NCBI GenBank assembly: GCA_050725495.1
Contig: JBOHHM010000230.1
Coordinates: forward strand, 1 to 12,800
Reading direction: 5' to 3'
Source of the DNA: JBOHHM01 sp050725495
GTDB lineage: Bacteria > Pseudomonadota > Gammaproteobacteria > Burkholderiales > Burkholderiaceae_C
Length of the DNA stretch: 12,800 bases
Below the pieces are notes generated by a model. It was not told the origin of the DNA. It did no database searches and saw nothing but the letters and a program-made list of their open reading frames with translations. Of the stretch, positions 1-9,585 are shown in pieces. A program made the translations under genes and the position numbers. Every line of letters begins with the position of its first letter. Position 1 is the first letter of the stretch.

Positions 1-1947
<1,947 letters not shown>

Positions 1948-1968
1948 GAGGTTTCTCCAGTCGGTGTT

Positions 1969-3546
<1,578 letters not shown>

Positions 3547-3554
3547 TGATATGT

Positions 3555-3568
3555 CCTGTCTATACAAG
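3555..3568. promoter_or_regulatory. Putative HutC operator upstream of hutH
   Basis: CCTGTCTATACAAG, an imperfect dyad of the CTTGTATATACAAG type bound by HutC repressors. It lies in the hutC-hutH gap, nine bases before the hutH ATG, and shares bases with the hutH AGGA ribosome binding site. Two close matches lie upstream of the transporter genes. Occupancy here could block initiation at an internal promoter or act as a roadblock to readthrough from hutC. Confidence 0.7.
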
Positions 3569-3614
3569 TTGACGTAAAGTGAAAATTCGCCTTGCTGGCG
3601 GCGCCTGCGTCGGC

Positions 3615-4406
3615 TTAGCTGAACACGGGATTGCCGTCGGCGCGAAAGCGGCTGCCCAGCCGGTAGCGCGATGCCGGATGCAGACAGCGCACCACCGTCA
3701 CGGGCACGCCGCGCGTCCAGGTGCGCCGAGTCAGCAGCAAACAGGGCTGGCTGACCGACATGTCCAGCAGTTCGGCCTGTTCTGCCGTGGGCAAGACCGC
3801 ATCCACCACATGCTCTGCCTGATCGAACGGCACGGTGCGCACCAGGAAATCCGAGGGCTGCTGTACCGTGAAATCCTGCTGGCCAAACTCCGGCACGACC
3901 CGCGGATTGACGTAGCGGTCCTCCAGTTGCACCGGCACGCCGTCTTCCAGATGCACGCACACCGAATGAAATACCGATTCGCCGGTGTGCAGATCCAGCG
4001 AAGCCGCCACTTCGAGCGGGGCCGAGACGCGCTCGACCGTGATCAGTTCGCAGCGGTAGTCATGGCCGCGCTGGCGGATCTCGCTGGCCAGGTTGGCGAT
4101 CTGCAGCAGCGTGGACTGCGGCTTGTCTTCTGCGACGAAACTGCCCACCCCGGCCACCCGCACGATGCGGCCTTGCTCGACCAATTCACGCAGGGCGCGG
4201 TTGACCGTCATGCGTGACATGCCGAACTGGGTGACCAGTTCATGCTCGGACGGCAGGCGGTGGCCGGCCTGCCACGAGCCGTCCTGGATCTTGCGCGCGA
4301 TGAAGTCCTTGACCTGCTGGTACAGCGCCATGGCGGGCGCCGGTGCCGCAGAAACAGCGGCCGGCTGAGGTGGATGGCTACGTCGGCGAGACAGGGTCGA
4401 GGTCAT
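3615..4406 (-). CDS. hutC: Histidine utilization repressor HutC (GntR family, HutC/UTRA subfamily)
   Basis: Transcriptional repressor of hut genes. Family members are released from DNA by urocanate. The 263-residue product has an N-terminal GntR winged helix (about residues 28-93: LYQQVKDFIARKI, RLPSEHELVTQFGMSRMT as the recognition region, GVGSFVAE as the wing). A UTRA ligand-binding domain follows (about 105-260) with DRYVNPRVVPEF and the typical end SRYRLGSRF. The family's core starts near Met28 (ATG at 4331-4329); the roughly 25 preceding residues are Ala/Pro-rich and probably disordered. Starts at 4406 (ATG), 4331 (ATG) or 4436 (TTG) are all possible, as none has a strong ribosome binding site. 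The gene sits between the transporter and hutH, 40 bp after the ATPase stop, so the repressor is probably in the operon it controls. Confidence 0.93.
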   Translation of the reverse strand: MTSTLSRRRSHPPQPAAVSAAPAPAMALYQQVKDFIARKIQDGSWQAGHRLPSEHELVTQFGMSRMTVNRALRELVEQGRIVRVAGVGSFVAEDKPQSTLLQIANLASEIRQRGHDYRCELITVERVSAPLEVAASLDLHTGESVFHSVCVHLEDGVPVQLEDRYVNPRVVPEFGQQDFTVQQPSDFLVRTVPFDQAEHVVDAVLPTAEQAELLDMSVSQPCLLLTRRTWTRGVPVTVVRCLHPASRYRLGSRFRADGNPVFS

Positions 4407-4446
4407 GAGGCGATGCGTGAAGTGGTGGGGTGGCAAGGTGCCGGGC

Positions 4447-5223
4447 TCAGTGGTCGGCCGCCATGGCCTCGGCGCGGATTTCTTCGGTCAGCCGCGCCTT
4501 GAGGTCCATGAATTCCGGCGAGGTCTTGATCGTGTAGTGCCGCGGGTGCGGCAAATTCACGGCGATGTCGGACTTGATGCGACCCGGCCGGGCGCTGAAG
4601 ACCGCCACGCGGTTGGCCATGAAGATCGCCTCGTCGATGTCGTGCGTAACGAACAGCACGGTCTTGCGCGCCGATTCCCAGATGCCCAGCAGCAGCTCCT
4701 GCATCAGCACGCGGGTCTGGTTGTCCAGCGCGCCAAAGGGCTCGTCGAGCAGCAGGATCTTGGGGTCGTTGGCCAGCGCCCGCGCAATCGCCGTGCGCTG
4801 CTGCATGCCGCCCGACAGCTGCTTGGGGTAGTGGTTTTCAAAGCCGCGCAGACCCACCTTGGCGACGAAGTAGTCGCAGCGCTCCTTCTGCTCGGCCTGG
4901 GCCATGCCGCGCTCGCGCAGGCCGAAGCAGATGTTTTGCGCAATGGTCAGCCAGGGAAACAGCGTGTAGCTCTGGAACACCATGCCGCGGTCGGCCCCCG
5001 GCCCTTCCACCGGGCGGCCGTCGAGCAGCGCGCGGCCGGTGCTGGGCCGCTCCAGTCCCGCGACGATGCGCAAGAGCGTGGATTTGCCGCAGCCCGAGGG
5101 GCCGAGGATGGTCACGAAGTCGTTGTCGTTGACTTCGAAATCCACCGGCAGCAGCGCCTGGGTGCGCTTGCCTTTGCCGGTGTCGAAGGTGCGCGACACG
5201 CCTTGAATCGAAAGCTGGCTCAT
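4447..5223 (-). CDS. ABC transporter ATP-binding protein, NitT/TauT (SsuB/TauB-like) family
   Basis: Cytoplasmic ATPase that powers uptake together with the permease and binding protein encoded just upstream. The product is 258 residues. Walker A is GPSGCGKST (41-49), the Q-loop MVFQSYTLFPW (81-91), the ABC signature LSGGMQQR (136-143), Walker B ILLLDEP (156-162), the D-loop GALDNQ, and the H-loop His194 in VTHDIDEA. FPWLT after the Q-loop and RPGRI near the C-terminus are typical of nitrate/taurine/sulfonate-type ATPases. The ATG overlaps the permease stop by one base (TGATG), implying translational coupling. The ligand is not readable from this subunit. hutC directly downstream suggests histidine, urocanate or a related imidazole compound. 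Confidence 0.95.
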   Translation of the reverse strand: MSQLSIQGVSRTFDTGKGKRTQALLPVDFEVNDNDFVTILGPSGCGKSTLLRIVAGLERPSTGRALLDGRPVEGPGADRGMVFQSYTLFPWLTIAQNICFGLRERGMAQAEQKERCDYFVAKVGLRGFENHYPKQLSGGMQQRTAIARALANDPKILLLDEPFGALDNQTRVLMQELLLGIWESARKTVLFVTHDIDEAIFMANRVAVFSARPGRIKSDIAVNLPHPRHYTIKTSPEFMDLKARLTEEIRAEAMAADH

Positions 5224-6059
5224 CAGATGGAACTCCAGGCAAACAGGCGGCGGTTGATCGCCTTGAACACAAAGTCGGACACCAGGCCGATCAGACCGAT
5301 GATGATGATGCCGAAGATGATCTGCCCGGTGTTGAGCAGGGCCTGGCTGTCGGTGATCATGTGGCCGATGCCGGAAGACGAGCCGATCAGTTCGGCCACG
5401 ATCACATAGGTCCAGGCCCAGCCCAGCACCAGGCGCAGGGTTTCGGCGATGCCGGGTGCGGCCCCCGGAATCAGCACGCGGGTGATGATGCCGCGGTCGC
5501 CAGCGCCCAGGGTATAGGCGGCCTCGACCAGATCACGGCGCGCCCCGCCCACGGTGACGGCGACCATCAGCACGATCTGGAAGACCGAACCAATGAAGAT
5601 CACCAGGACCTTCTGGGTTTCGCCGATGCCGGCCCACAGGATCAGCAAGGGGATGAAGGCCGACGCGGGCAGGTAGCGGCAGAACGACACAAAAGGCTCG
5701 AAAAAGGCTTCAACCCCCTTGTAGGCGCCCATCGCGATGCCCAGCGGCACGGCGATCACGCTGGCGAGGATGAAGCCGCCAAAGACGCGCCACACCGTCA
5801 TGCCGATGTCGTGGATGAAATGGTGCTCGGTAAAGAGCAGCCAACCCTCCTTGACCATCGTCGCCGGGCTCGCGAGAAAGGTCGGCGAGACATAGCCCCC
5901 GAGCGTGAAGGCGGCCCAGACCAGCACGAAGAGCGCGAAAAAGCCCAGACCGAGCAGCAAGCGCGTATTGGCGCTCACCGGCTCCAGCGGCGCGAGCCGC
6001 CGGCTGCGCGCACGCGCGGGCGCTTCTGCGAGATGGGGCGGTACCTGTACCTGTTCCAT
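5223..6059 (-). CDS. ABC transporter permease, NitT/TauT (SsuC/TauC-like) family
   Basis: Inner-membrane channel subunit, 278 residues. A basic cytoplasmic N-terminus (to about residue 32) precedes roughly six hydrophobic segments near 34-56, 92-112, 130-147, 150-171, 208-226 and 246-270. The ATPase-contacting EAA loop is visible at about 179-204 (EAAYTLGAGDRG ... LIPGAAPGI). The frame is open upstream to 6152, but that extension overlaps the binding-protein gene. The ATG at 6059, four bases after the binding-protein stop, fits both the operon spacing and the family N-terminus. No strong ribosome binding site is seen, so coupling to the upstream gene is likely. Confidence 0.93.
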   Translation of the reverse strand: MEQVQVPPHLAEAPARARSRRLAPLEPVSANTRLLLGLGFFALFVLVWAAFTLGGYVSPTFLASPATMVKEGWLLFTEHHFIHDIGMTVWRVFGGFILASVIAVPLGIAMGAYKGVEAFFEPFVSFCRYLPASAFIPLLILWAGIGETQKVLVIFIGSVFQIVLMVAVTVGGARRDLVEAAYTLGAGDRGIITRVLIPGAAPGIAETLRLVLGWAWTYVIVAELIGSSSGIGHMITDSQALLNTGQIIFGIIIIGLIGLVSDFVFKAINRRLFAWSSI

Positions 6060-6063
6060 GGCT

Positions 6064-7029
6064 TTACTTGATGAAGCTGGCGTCGAACGTGGCAGCGAGA
6101 TTGTCCGGCGCCTTGCGGATGATGCCGGCCTCCAGCAAGATGGCCGAGGCATCCTTCATGAACGCCGTGAGCTCGCCGCCGAAGAACTTCTGGTTGGCCG
6201 CACGGTCCTGCCAGCGCAGATAGGCCGACGACTTGGCGAACTGCTCACCGGTCTGCTTGACGGCAGCGCCCATGATTTCGTTGGACTTGACCGGCTCGGC
6301 CTTGATCATCTCCAGCGCGGCGAAGTAGGAGTCGACCAGCGCCTTGGCCGCCTTGGCATTGGCCTTGAGCCAGGTCGGCGCACAGCCCACGGTGTCCATC
6401 ACCATGGGGTAGTCCATCGTGGTGGCCAGGATCTTGCCGGAAGCCGGGTTGTCGCGCACCGTCGACAGGTAGGGTTCGTAGGTCATCGCCGCATCGTTTT
6501 GACCCGCCACGAAGGCCTGGGCCGAAGCCTGGGGCGACAGCGTGGTCGTCTTCACATCCTTGAGGCTCATGCCATTCTTGCTGAGCATCCAGGCCAGCCC
6601 GAAGTACGGCGCCGTGCCCGGCGCATCGACGCCGATGGTTTTGCCCTTGAGATCGGCAAAGCTCTTGATGTCGCCGCGCACCGCCAGACCGTCGGCCCCA
6701 TAGGACTTGTCCATCTGGAAGATTTGCACGATGGGCACGCCATTGGCATTCCAGGCCACATGCGTCTCCACCGTGGTGGCCGCGCACTGGATGGCGCCCG
6801 AGGCCAACGCCAGATGGCGGTCCTTCTGCGGGATCATCTTGATTTCGACATCGAGCCCATGCTTCTTGAAAATGCCGGCCTTGTCGGCCAGCGTGAGCGG
6901 CGCAAAGCCGGTCCAGCCCGACATGCCCAGCGTAATCTTCGTTTCCTCGGCACTGGCGCTCAACGCCATGCCCGCCACACATGCACCCGCTGCCAGCACC
7001 GACGCGATATTGATCACCGATTTACCCAT
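6064..7029 (-). CDS. ABC transporter periplasmic substrate-binding protein, NitT/TauT (SsuA/TauA-like) family
   Basis: Periplasmic receptor that delivers the ligand to the permease, 321 residues. A Sec signal peptide covers residues 1-27: Lys3, a hydrophobic stretch, and a probable signal peptidase I site after SASA. A cysteine at 17 does not sit in a convincing lipobox. The mature part begins KITLGMSGWTGFAPL, followed by LADKAGIFKKHGLDVEI, FADLKGKTIGVD and APGTAPYFGL, typical of the NMT1/SsuA-like fold. It is the first gene of the cluster and has AGGAG six bases before the ATG. Histidine, urocanate or another histidine-derived compound is a guess from the hut context. This family is distinct from the ProU-type HutXWV histidine transporter. 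Confidence 0.93.
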   Translation of the reverse strand: MGKSVINIASVLAAGACVAGMALSASAEETKITLGMSGWTGFAPLTLADKAGIFKKHGLDVEIKMIPQKDRHLALASGAIQCAATTVETHVAWNANGVPIVQIFQMDKSYGADGLAVRGDIKSFADLKGKTIGVDAPGTAPYFGLAWMLSKNGMSLKDVKTTTLSPQASAQAFVAGQNDAAMTYEPYLSTVRDNPASGKILATTMDYPMVMDTVGCAPTWLKANAKAAKALVDSYFAALEMIKAEPVKSNEIMGAAVKQTGEQFAKSSAYLRWQDRAANQKFFGGELTAFMKDASAILLEAGIIRKAPDNLAATFDASFIK

Positions 7030-7035
7030 CACCAG

Positions 7036-7040
7036 CTCCT
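7036..7040 (-). promoter_or_regulatory. Ribosome binding site of the binding-protein gene
   Basis: AGGAG at 7040-7036, six bases before the ATG at 7029-7027. It decides for this ATG over the in-frame GTG immediately upstream (7032-7030). Confidence 0.8.
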
Positions 7041-7089
7041 ATTCCATTGCGAAAAACTTGTCACAGCAAGACCGGTACATAGCCCATTA

Positions 7090-7126
7090 ACCATGCCCTG
7101 CGTGATCATGACCGAACAGGCATGGT
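7090..7126. repeat. Inverted repeat in the transporter/hut leader
   Basis: ACCATGCC (7090-7097) and GGCATGGT (7119-7126) are perfect reverse complements. A CTG/CAG extension lengthens the arms to about ten bases with one unpaired base. About 17 bases lie between the arms, containing TGATCA. It lies between the HutC-like site at 7127 and the binding-protein start. It could be a leader hairpin or a binding site for a second regulator. Confidence 0.5.
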
Positions 7127-7140
7127 CTTGTATATACAGG
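7127..7140. promoter_or_regulatory. Putative HutC operator upstream of the transporter/hut cluster
   Basis: CTTGTATATACAGG; its other strand is CCTGTATATACAAG, the best match in the window to the HutC palindrome CTTGTATATACAAG (13 of 14). It lies about 98 bp upstream of the binding-protein ATG and contains TATATA, which could be part of a -10 element. Confidence 0.75.
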
Positions 7141-7256
7141 ATAACCCCAAGTACGAAAAAATCCAGCATCAATGCGCATCAAGCCAACCGAAATGCCTAT
7201 TTTCAAGGACAATTATTTAAGTTTTCAAAATATTGACTCTCTGATAGCAACAATAT

Positions 7257-7270
7257 CCTGCCTATACAAG
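7257..7270. promoter_or_regulatory. Second putative HutC operator, distal
   Basis: CCTGCCTATACAAG, differing from the hutH-proximal site by one base. Its centre is 130 bp from that of the 7127-7140 site in the same intergenic region, so the two could act together by looping or serve two start sites. Confidence 0.6.
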
Positions 7271-7329
7271 TTGCTTGCCTATCCGAAACTTGTTAGCCGA
7301 AGCGCTGCAGGCCGTGTGACGGCATCAGC

Positions 7330-8262
7330 TCAGGCCCCGCGCCGGGGAGGACCCGTGAGCTCATCGGCTTGCTGGGAAAAGCTGGCCTGGACGGTTTGCG
7401 CGAATGTGGCGACCAGATCGGGCTGCTGGTCGCCCTCGGCCGGATAGGCCAGCACCACCGACTGCGGCAGCAAGGGGCCACGCAGGCGGCGACAGGCGAT
7501 GCGCTTGCCGTCGTAGCTTTGGTCGCGCAGCGGCCGGGTGGTGAGCACCGACACGCCTAAACCGTTGGCCACCATGGCGCGCACCATCTCGATCGACGAA
7601 CTTTCGCGCGCAATGCGTGGCGTCACGCCGGCCATGCGAAACAGCGACAAAAAATACTCGCGACTGTGCGGCAGGTTGATCAGCACCAGCGGCTCACGCG
7701 CCAACTCCGCCAGACGCAAGCTGCTGCGCGCGGCCAGGACATGGCCCCAGGGCAGCAGGGCATAGGGCCATAAATCCGTGACCGGCTCCAGACGCACGTC
7801 ACGGGCCAGCCCGAGGTCATAGAACAGCGCCACATCCAGCGAGCCGCGTTCCAGCAGGCGTGTCAGCGCCTCGGTATCACCCTCCTCCACTCGCAGCTGG
7901 ATCCCTGGAAAACCGGCGCGCATGCGCGCCAGAATGGCCGCCAGGTAGCGCGGCGCCAGCGTGCTCAGGCACCCGATGCGCAACTCGCCCTCGAGCGTGG
8001 CTGAACGCGGCGCAGCCAGGGCGCCTGCCTGCTGCAGCAAGGCATGGGCCTGGCGATAACGCGCTGCGCCCGCTGCCGTGAGTTCCAGGCCCCGTGCGTG
8101 CAGCCGAACAAAGAGCCGCTCGCCCCACAAGCCCTCCAGTTCGGCGATGGCCTTGGAGATCGAGGGCTGCGAGACATTGAGCATCGCGGCAGCGCGGGCC
8201 GCCCCGCCGTGGCGCGCCGCGGCAGCGAAATACTCCAGCTGGCGCAGGGTCAGATGAATCAT
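7330..8262 (-). CDS. LysR-family transcriptional regulator
   Basis: DNA-binding regulator of 310 residues. The N-terminal helix-turn-helix (about 1-62) shows the LysR pattern LTLRQLEYFAAAARHGG, ARAAAMLNVSQPSISKAI and ELEGLWGERLF. A two-lobed effector domain follows (about 92-295, beginning GELRIGCLSTLAPRYL). The ATG at 8262 gives the standard LysR N-terminus; only a weak GGA precedes it. It is transcribed away from the CoA-transferase/dehydrogenase operon with a 93-bp shared upstream region, the classic layout for a LysR regulator controlling its divergent neighbour. The inducer is unknown. Confidence 0.95.
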   Translation of the reverse strand: MIHLTLRQLEYFAAAARHGGAARAAAMLNVSQPSISKAIAELEGLWGERLFVRLHARGLELTAAGAARYRQAHALLQQAGALAAPRSATLEGELRIGCLSTLAPRYLAAILARMRAGFPGIQLRVEEGDTEALTRLLERGSLDVALFYDLGLARDVRLEPVTDLWPYALLPWGHVLAARSSLRLAELAREPLVLINLPHSREYFLSLFRMAGVTPRIARESSSIEMVRAMVANGLGVSVLTTRPLRDQSYDGKRIACRRLRGPLLPQSVVLAYPAEGDQQPDLVATFAQTVQASFSQQADELTGPPRRGA

Positions 8263-8270
8263 TTTTTTCG

Positions 8271-8281
8271 ATCCATTGGAT
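8271..8281. promoter_or_regulatory. Palindrome in the LysR/CoA-transferase shared promoter region
   Basis: ATCCATTGGAT is a perfect interrupted palindrome (ATCCA-T-TGGAT) 8 bp upstream of the LysR start. TTGGAT (8276-8281) followed after 17 bases by AATTAT (8299-8304) could be a weak -35/-10 pair for the rightward operon. If so, the regulator site would overlap the -35. A second, looser dyad ATTAT-N14-ATAAT spans 8300-8323. Confidence 0.4.
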
Positions 8282-8343
8282 GAACAACGAGTATTTTTAA
8301 TTATCCACTGCCGACCGAATAATGAGCTTCACACCGTTTGCAC

Positions 8344-8348
8344 AAGGA
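8344..8348 (+). promoter_or_regulatory. Ribosome binding site of the CoA-transferase gene
   Basis: AAGGA seven bases before the ATG at 8356. It supports this start rather than the in-frame TTG at 8338, which lies upstream of the site. Confidence 0.75.
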
Positions 8349-8355
8349 CGTATTC

Positions 8356-9585
8356 ATGTCGGACAACACCGCCCCTCAACCGCTGGAAGGCCTGCGCATA
8401 CTCGACTTCACAAGGGTGCTCGCCGGACCGCTGGCCACCGCCCTGCTGGCCGACCTGGGGGCCGAGGTCATCAAGGTCGAGCCGCCCCAGGGCGACGACT
8501 ACCGGGCCATCGGCCCCATGCGCAACGGCCAGAGCGCGCTGTTCACGGTCATGAACCGCAACAAGAAGAGTCTGGTGCTCGACCTCAAGCAGGCCGAGGC
8601 CGTGACGCTGGTCCACGAACTGGCGGCGCAGACCGACGTGGTCATTGAAAACTTCCGCCCCGGTGTGGCCGAGCGGCTGGGCATTGGTGCGGCGGCGCTG
8701 CGCGCGATCAATTCGCGGCTGGTCTACGTGAGCGTTTCAGGCTTTGGGCAGACCGGACCCTACGCCCACCGCCCCGCCTACGACATCATCATCCAGGCCA
8801 TGAGCGGCCTGATGGAGGCCACCGGCGACCCGAACGGGCCGCCCACCCTGGTCGGCGAAGCGGTATCGGACGTGGTGGCCGGGCTGTTCGCGTCCTGGGC
8901 GACGCTGGCTGCGCTGCACCAGGCCCGGCGCACCGGCCAGGGCCAGCATGTGGACGTGGCCATGTTCGACACCACGCTGAGCTTTCTTGCGACCTCGATG
9001 GCGCGCCACCTGTTCACCGGCCAGGCCGCGCGGCGCGTCGGCAACCGCCATCCCCTGTCCGCTCCGTTCGGGGTCTACCGTGCGCAAGACGGCCACTTTG
9101 CGCTGGCGGTGCTCAACAAGAAGCTGTTCGATGCACTGGCTGGCGTGCTGGCGCGCGCCGACCTGGCCGCAGACCAGGGCCTGGCGACCGACGAACAGCG
9201 CTCCGGGCGCGAAGCCGAGCTGCGTGCAGCGATCGAAGCCTGGGCGGCCGACAAGAGCGTCGAGGAAGTCGTGCGCCGCATCGATGCCGCGGGCGTGCCG
9301 GTGGCCCCGATCTGGAACATCGGCCAGGCCCTGGACTCGCCGCAGTCGCGGGCGCGGCAACTGCTGCGGCCGCTGGAGGACAGCCGCCTGCCCGGCCTGC
9401 GCCTGCCCACCCAGCCGGTGCGCTTCGCAGGCGCCGCACCGAACCGGCTCGAACGCGCGCCGGAGCTGGGCGAGCACACGCAGGATCTGCTGGCCACCGT
9501 GCTGGGCTGCACGGCCGGCAAGCTGGCCGAACTGCGCGAAGCCGGCGTATTTGGCCCCACCCACATCACACAGGAGCAATCATGA
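8356..9585 (+). CDS. CaiB/BaiF family (class III) CoA-transferase
   Basis: Transfers CoA between acyl-CoA and a free carboxylic acid, activating the acid for further oxidation in the cytoplasm. The 409-residue product matches the family length. It has the N-terminal family motif LEGLRILDFTRVLAGPLA, then LLADLGAEVIKVEPP, ENFRPGV and VSVSGFGQTGPYAHRPAYD. Asp143 in the last motif aligns with the family's catalytic aspartate. GLMEATGDPNGPP follows. The stop overlaps the start of the dehydrogenase gene (ATGA), so the two are co-translated. Together they suggest activation of an acid and alpha,beta-oxidation of its CoA ester. The acid is unknown; succinyl-CoA is a frequent donor in this family but is not shown here. 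Confidence 0.95.
   Translation: MSDNTAPQPLEGLRILDFTRVLAGPLATALLADLGAEVIKVEPPQGDDYRAIGPMRNGQSALFTVMNRNKKSLVLDLKQAEAVTLVHELAAQTDVVIENFRPGVAERLGIGAAALRAINSRLVYVSVSGFGQTGPYAHRPAYDIIIQAMSGLMEATGDPNGPPTLVGEAVSDVVAGLFASWATLAALHQARRTGQGQHVDVAMFDTTLSFLATSMARHLFTGQAARRVGNRHPLSAPFGVYRAQDGHFALAVLNKKLFDALAGVLARADLAADQGLATDEQRSGREAELRAAIEAWAADKSVEEVVRRIDAAGVPVAPIWNIGQALDSPQSRARQLLRPLEDSRLPGLRLPTQPVRFAGAAPNRLERAPELGEHTQDLLATVLGCTAGKLAELREAGVFGPTHITQEQS

Larger units (their letters stand above)
7030..7329. other. AT-rich intergenic regulatory region, no gene
   Basis: These 300 bases separate the start of the hut/transporter cluster from the end of the LysR gene. The middle part (about 7141-7270) is clearly more AT-rich than the flanking genes. 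It holds two HutC-like sites, a leader inverted repeat and the ribosome binding site of the binding-protein gene. No coding signal was found: the short open frames lack ribosome binding sites and recognisable products. A TATATA element inside the 7127-7140 site could serve as a -10 for the leftward operon, but no convincing -35 accompanies it. Confidence 0.7.

Noticed and set aside
3547..3960. Upstream extension of the hutH frame
   Set aside because: It overlaps most of the 3' part of hutC, is not histidase-like, and the ATG at 3546 has a ribosome binding site and the family N-terminus.
7311..7323. GCCGT-GTG-ACGGC hairpin just downstream of the LysR stop
   Set aside because: Only five pairs and no T-run. 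Too weak to call a terminator.
7172..7447. Small plus-strand open frame (91 codons) running from the AT-rich gap into the LysR gene
   Set aside because: No ribosome binding site or recognisable product, and it ends antisense to the LysR coding sequence.
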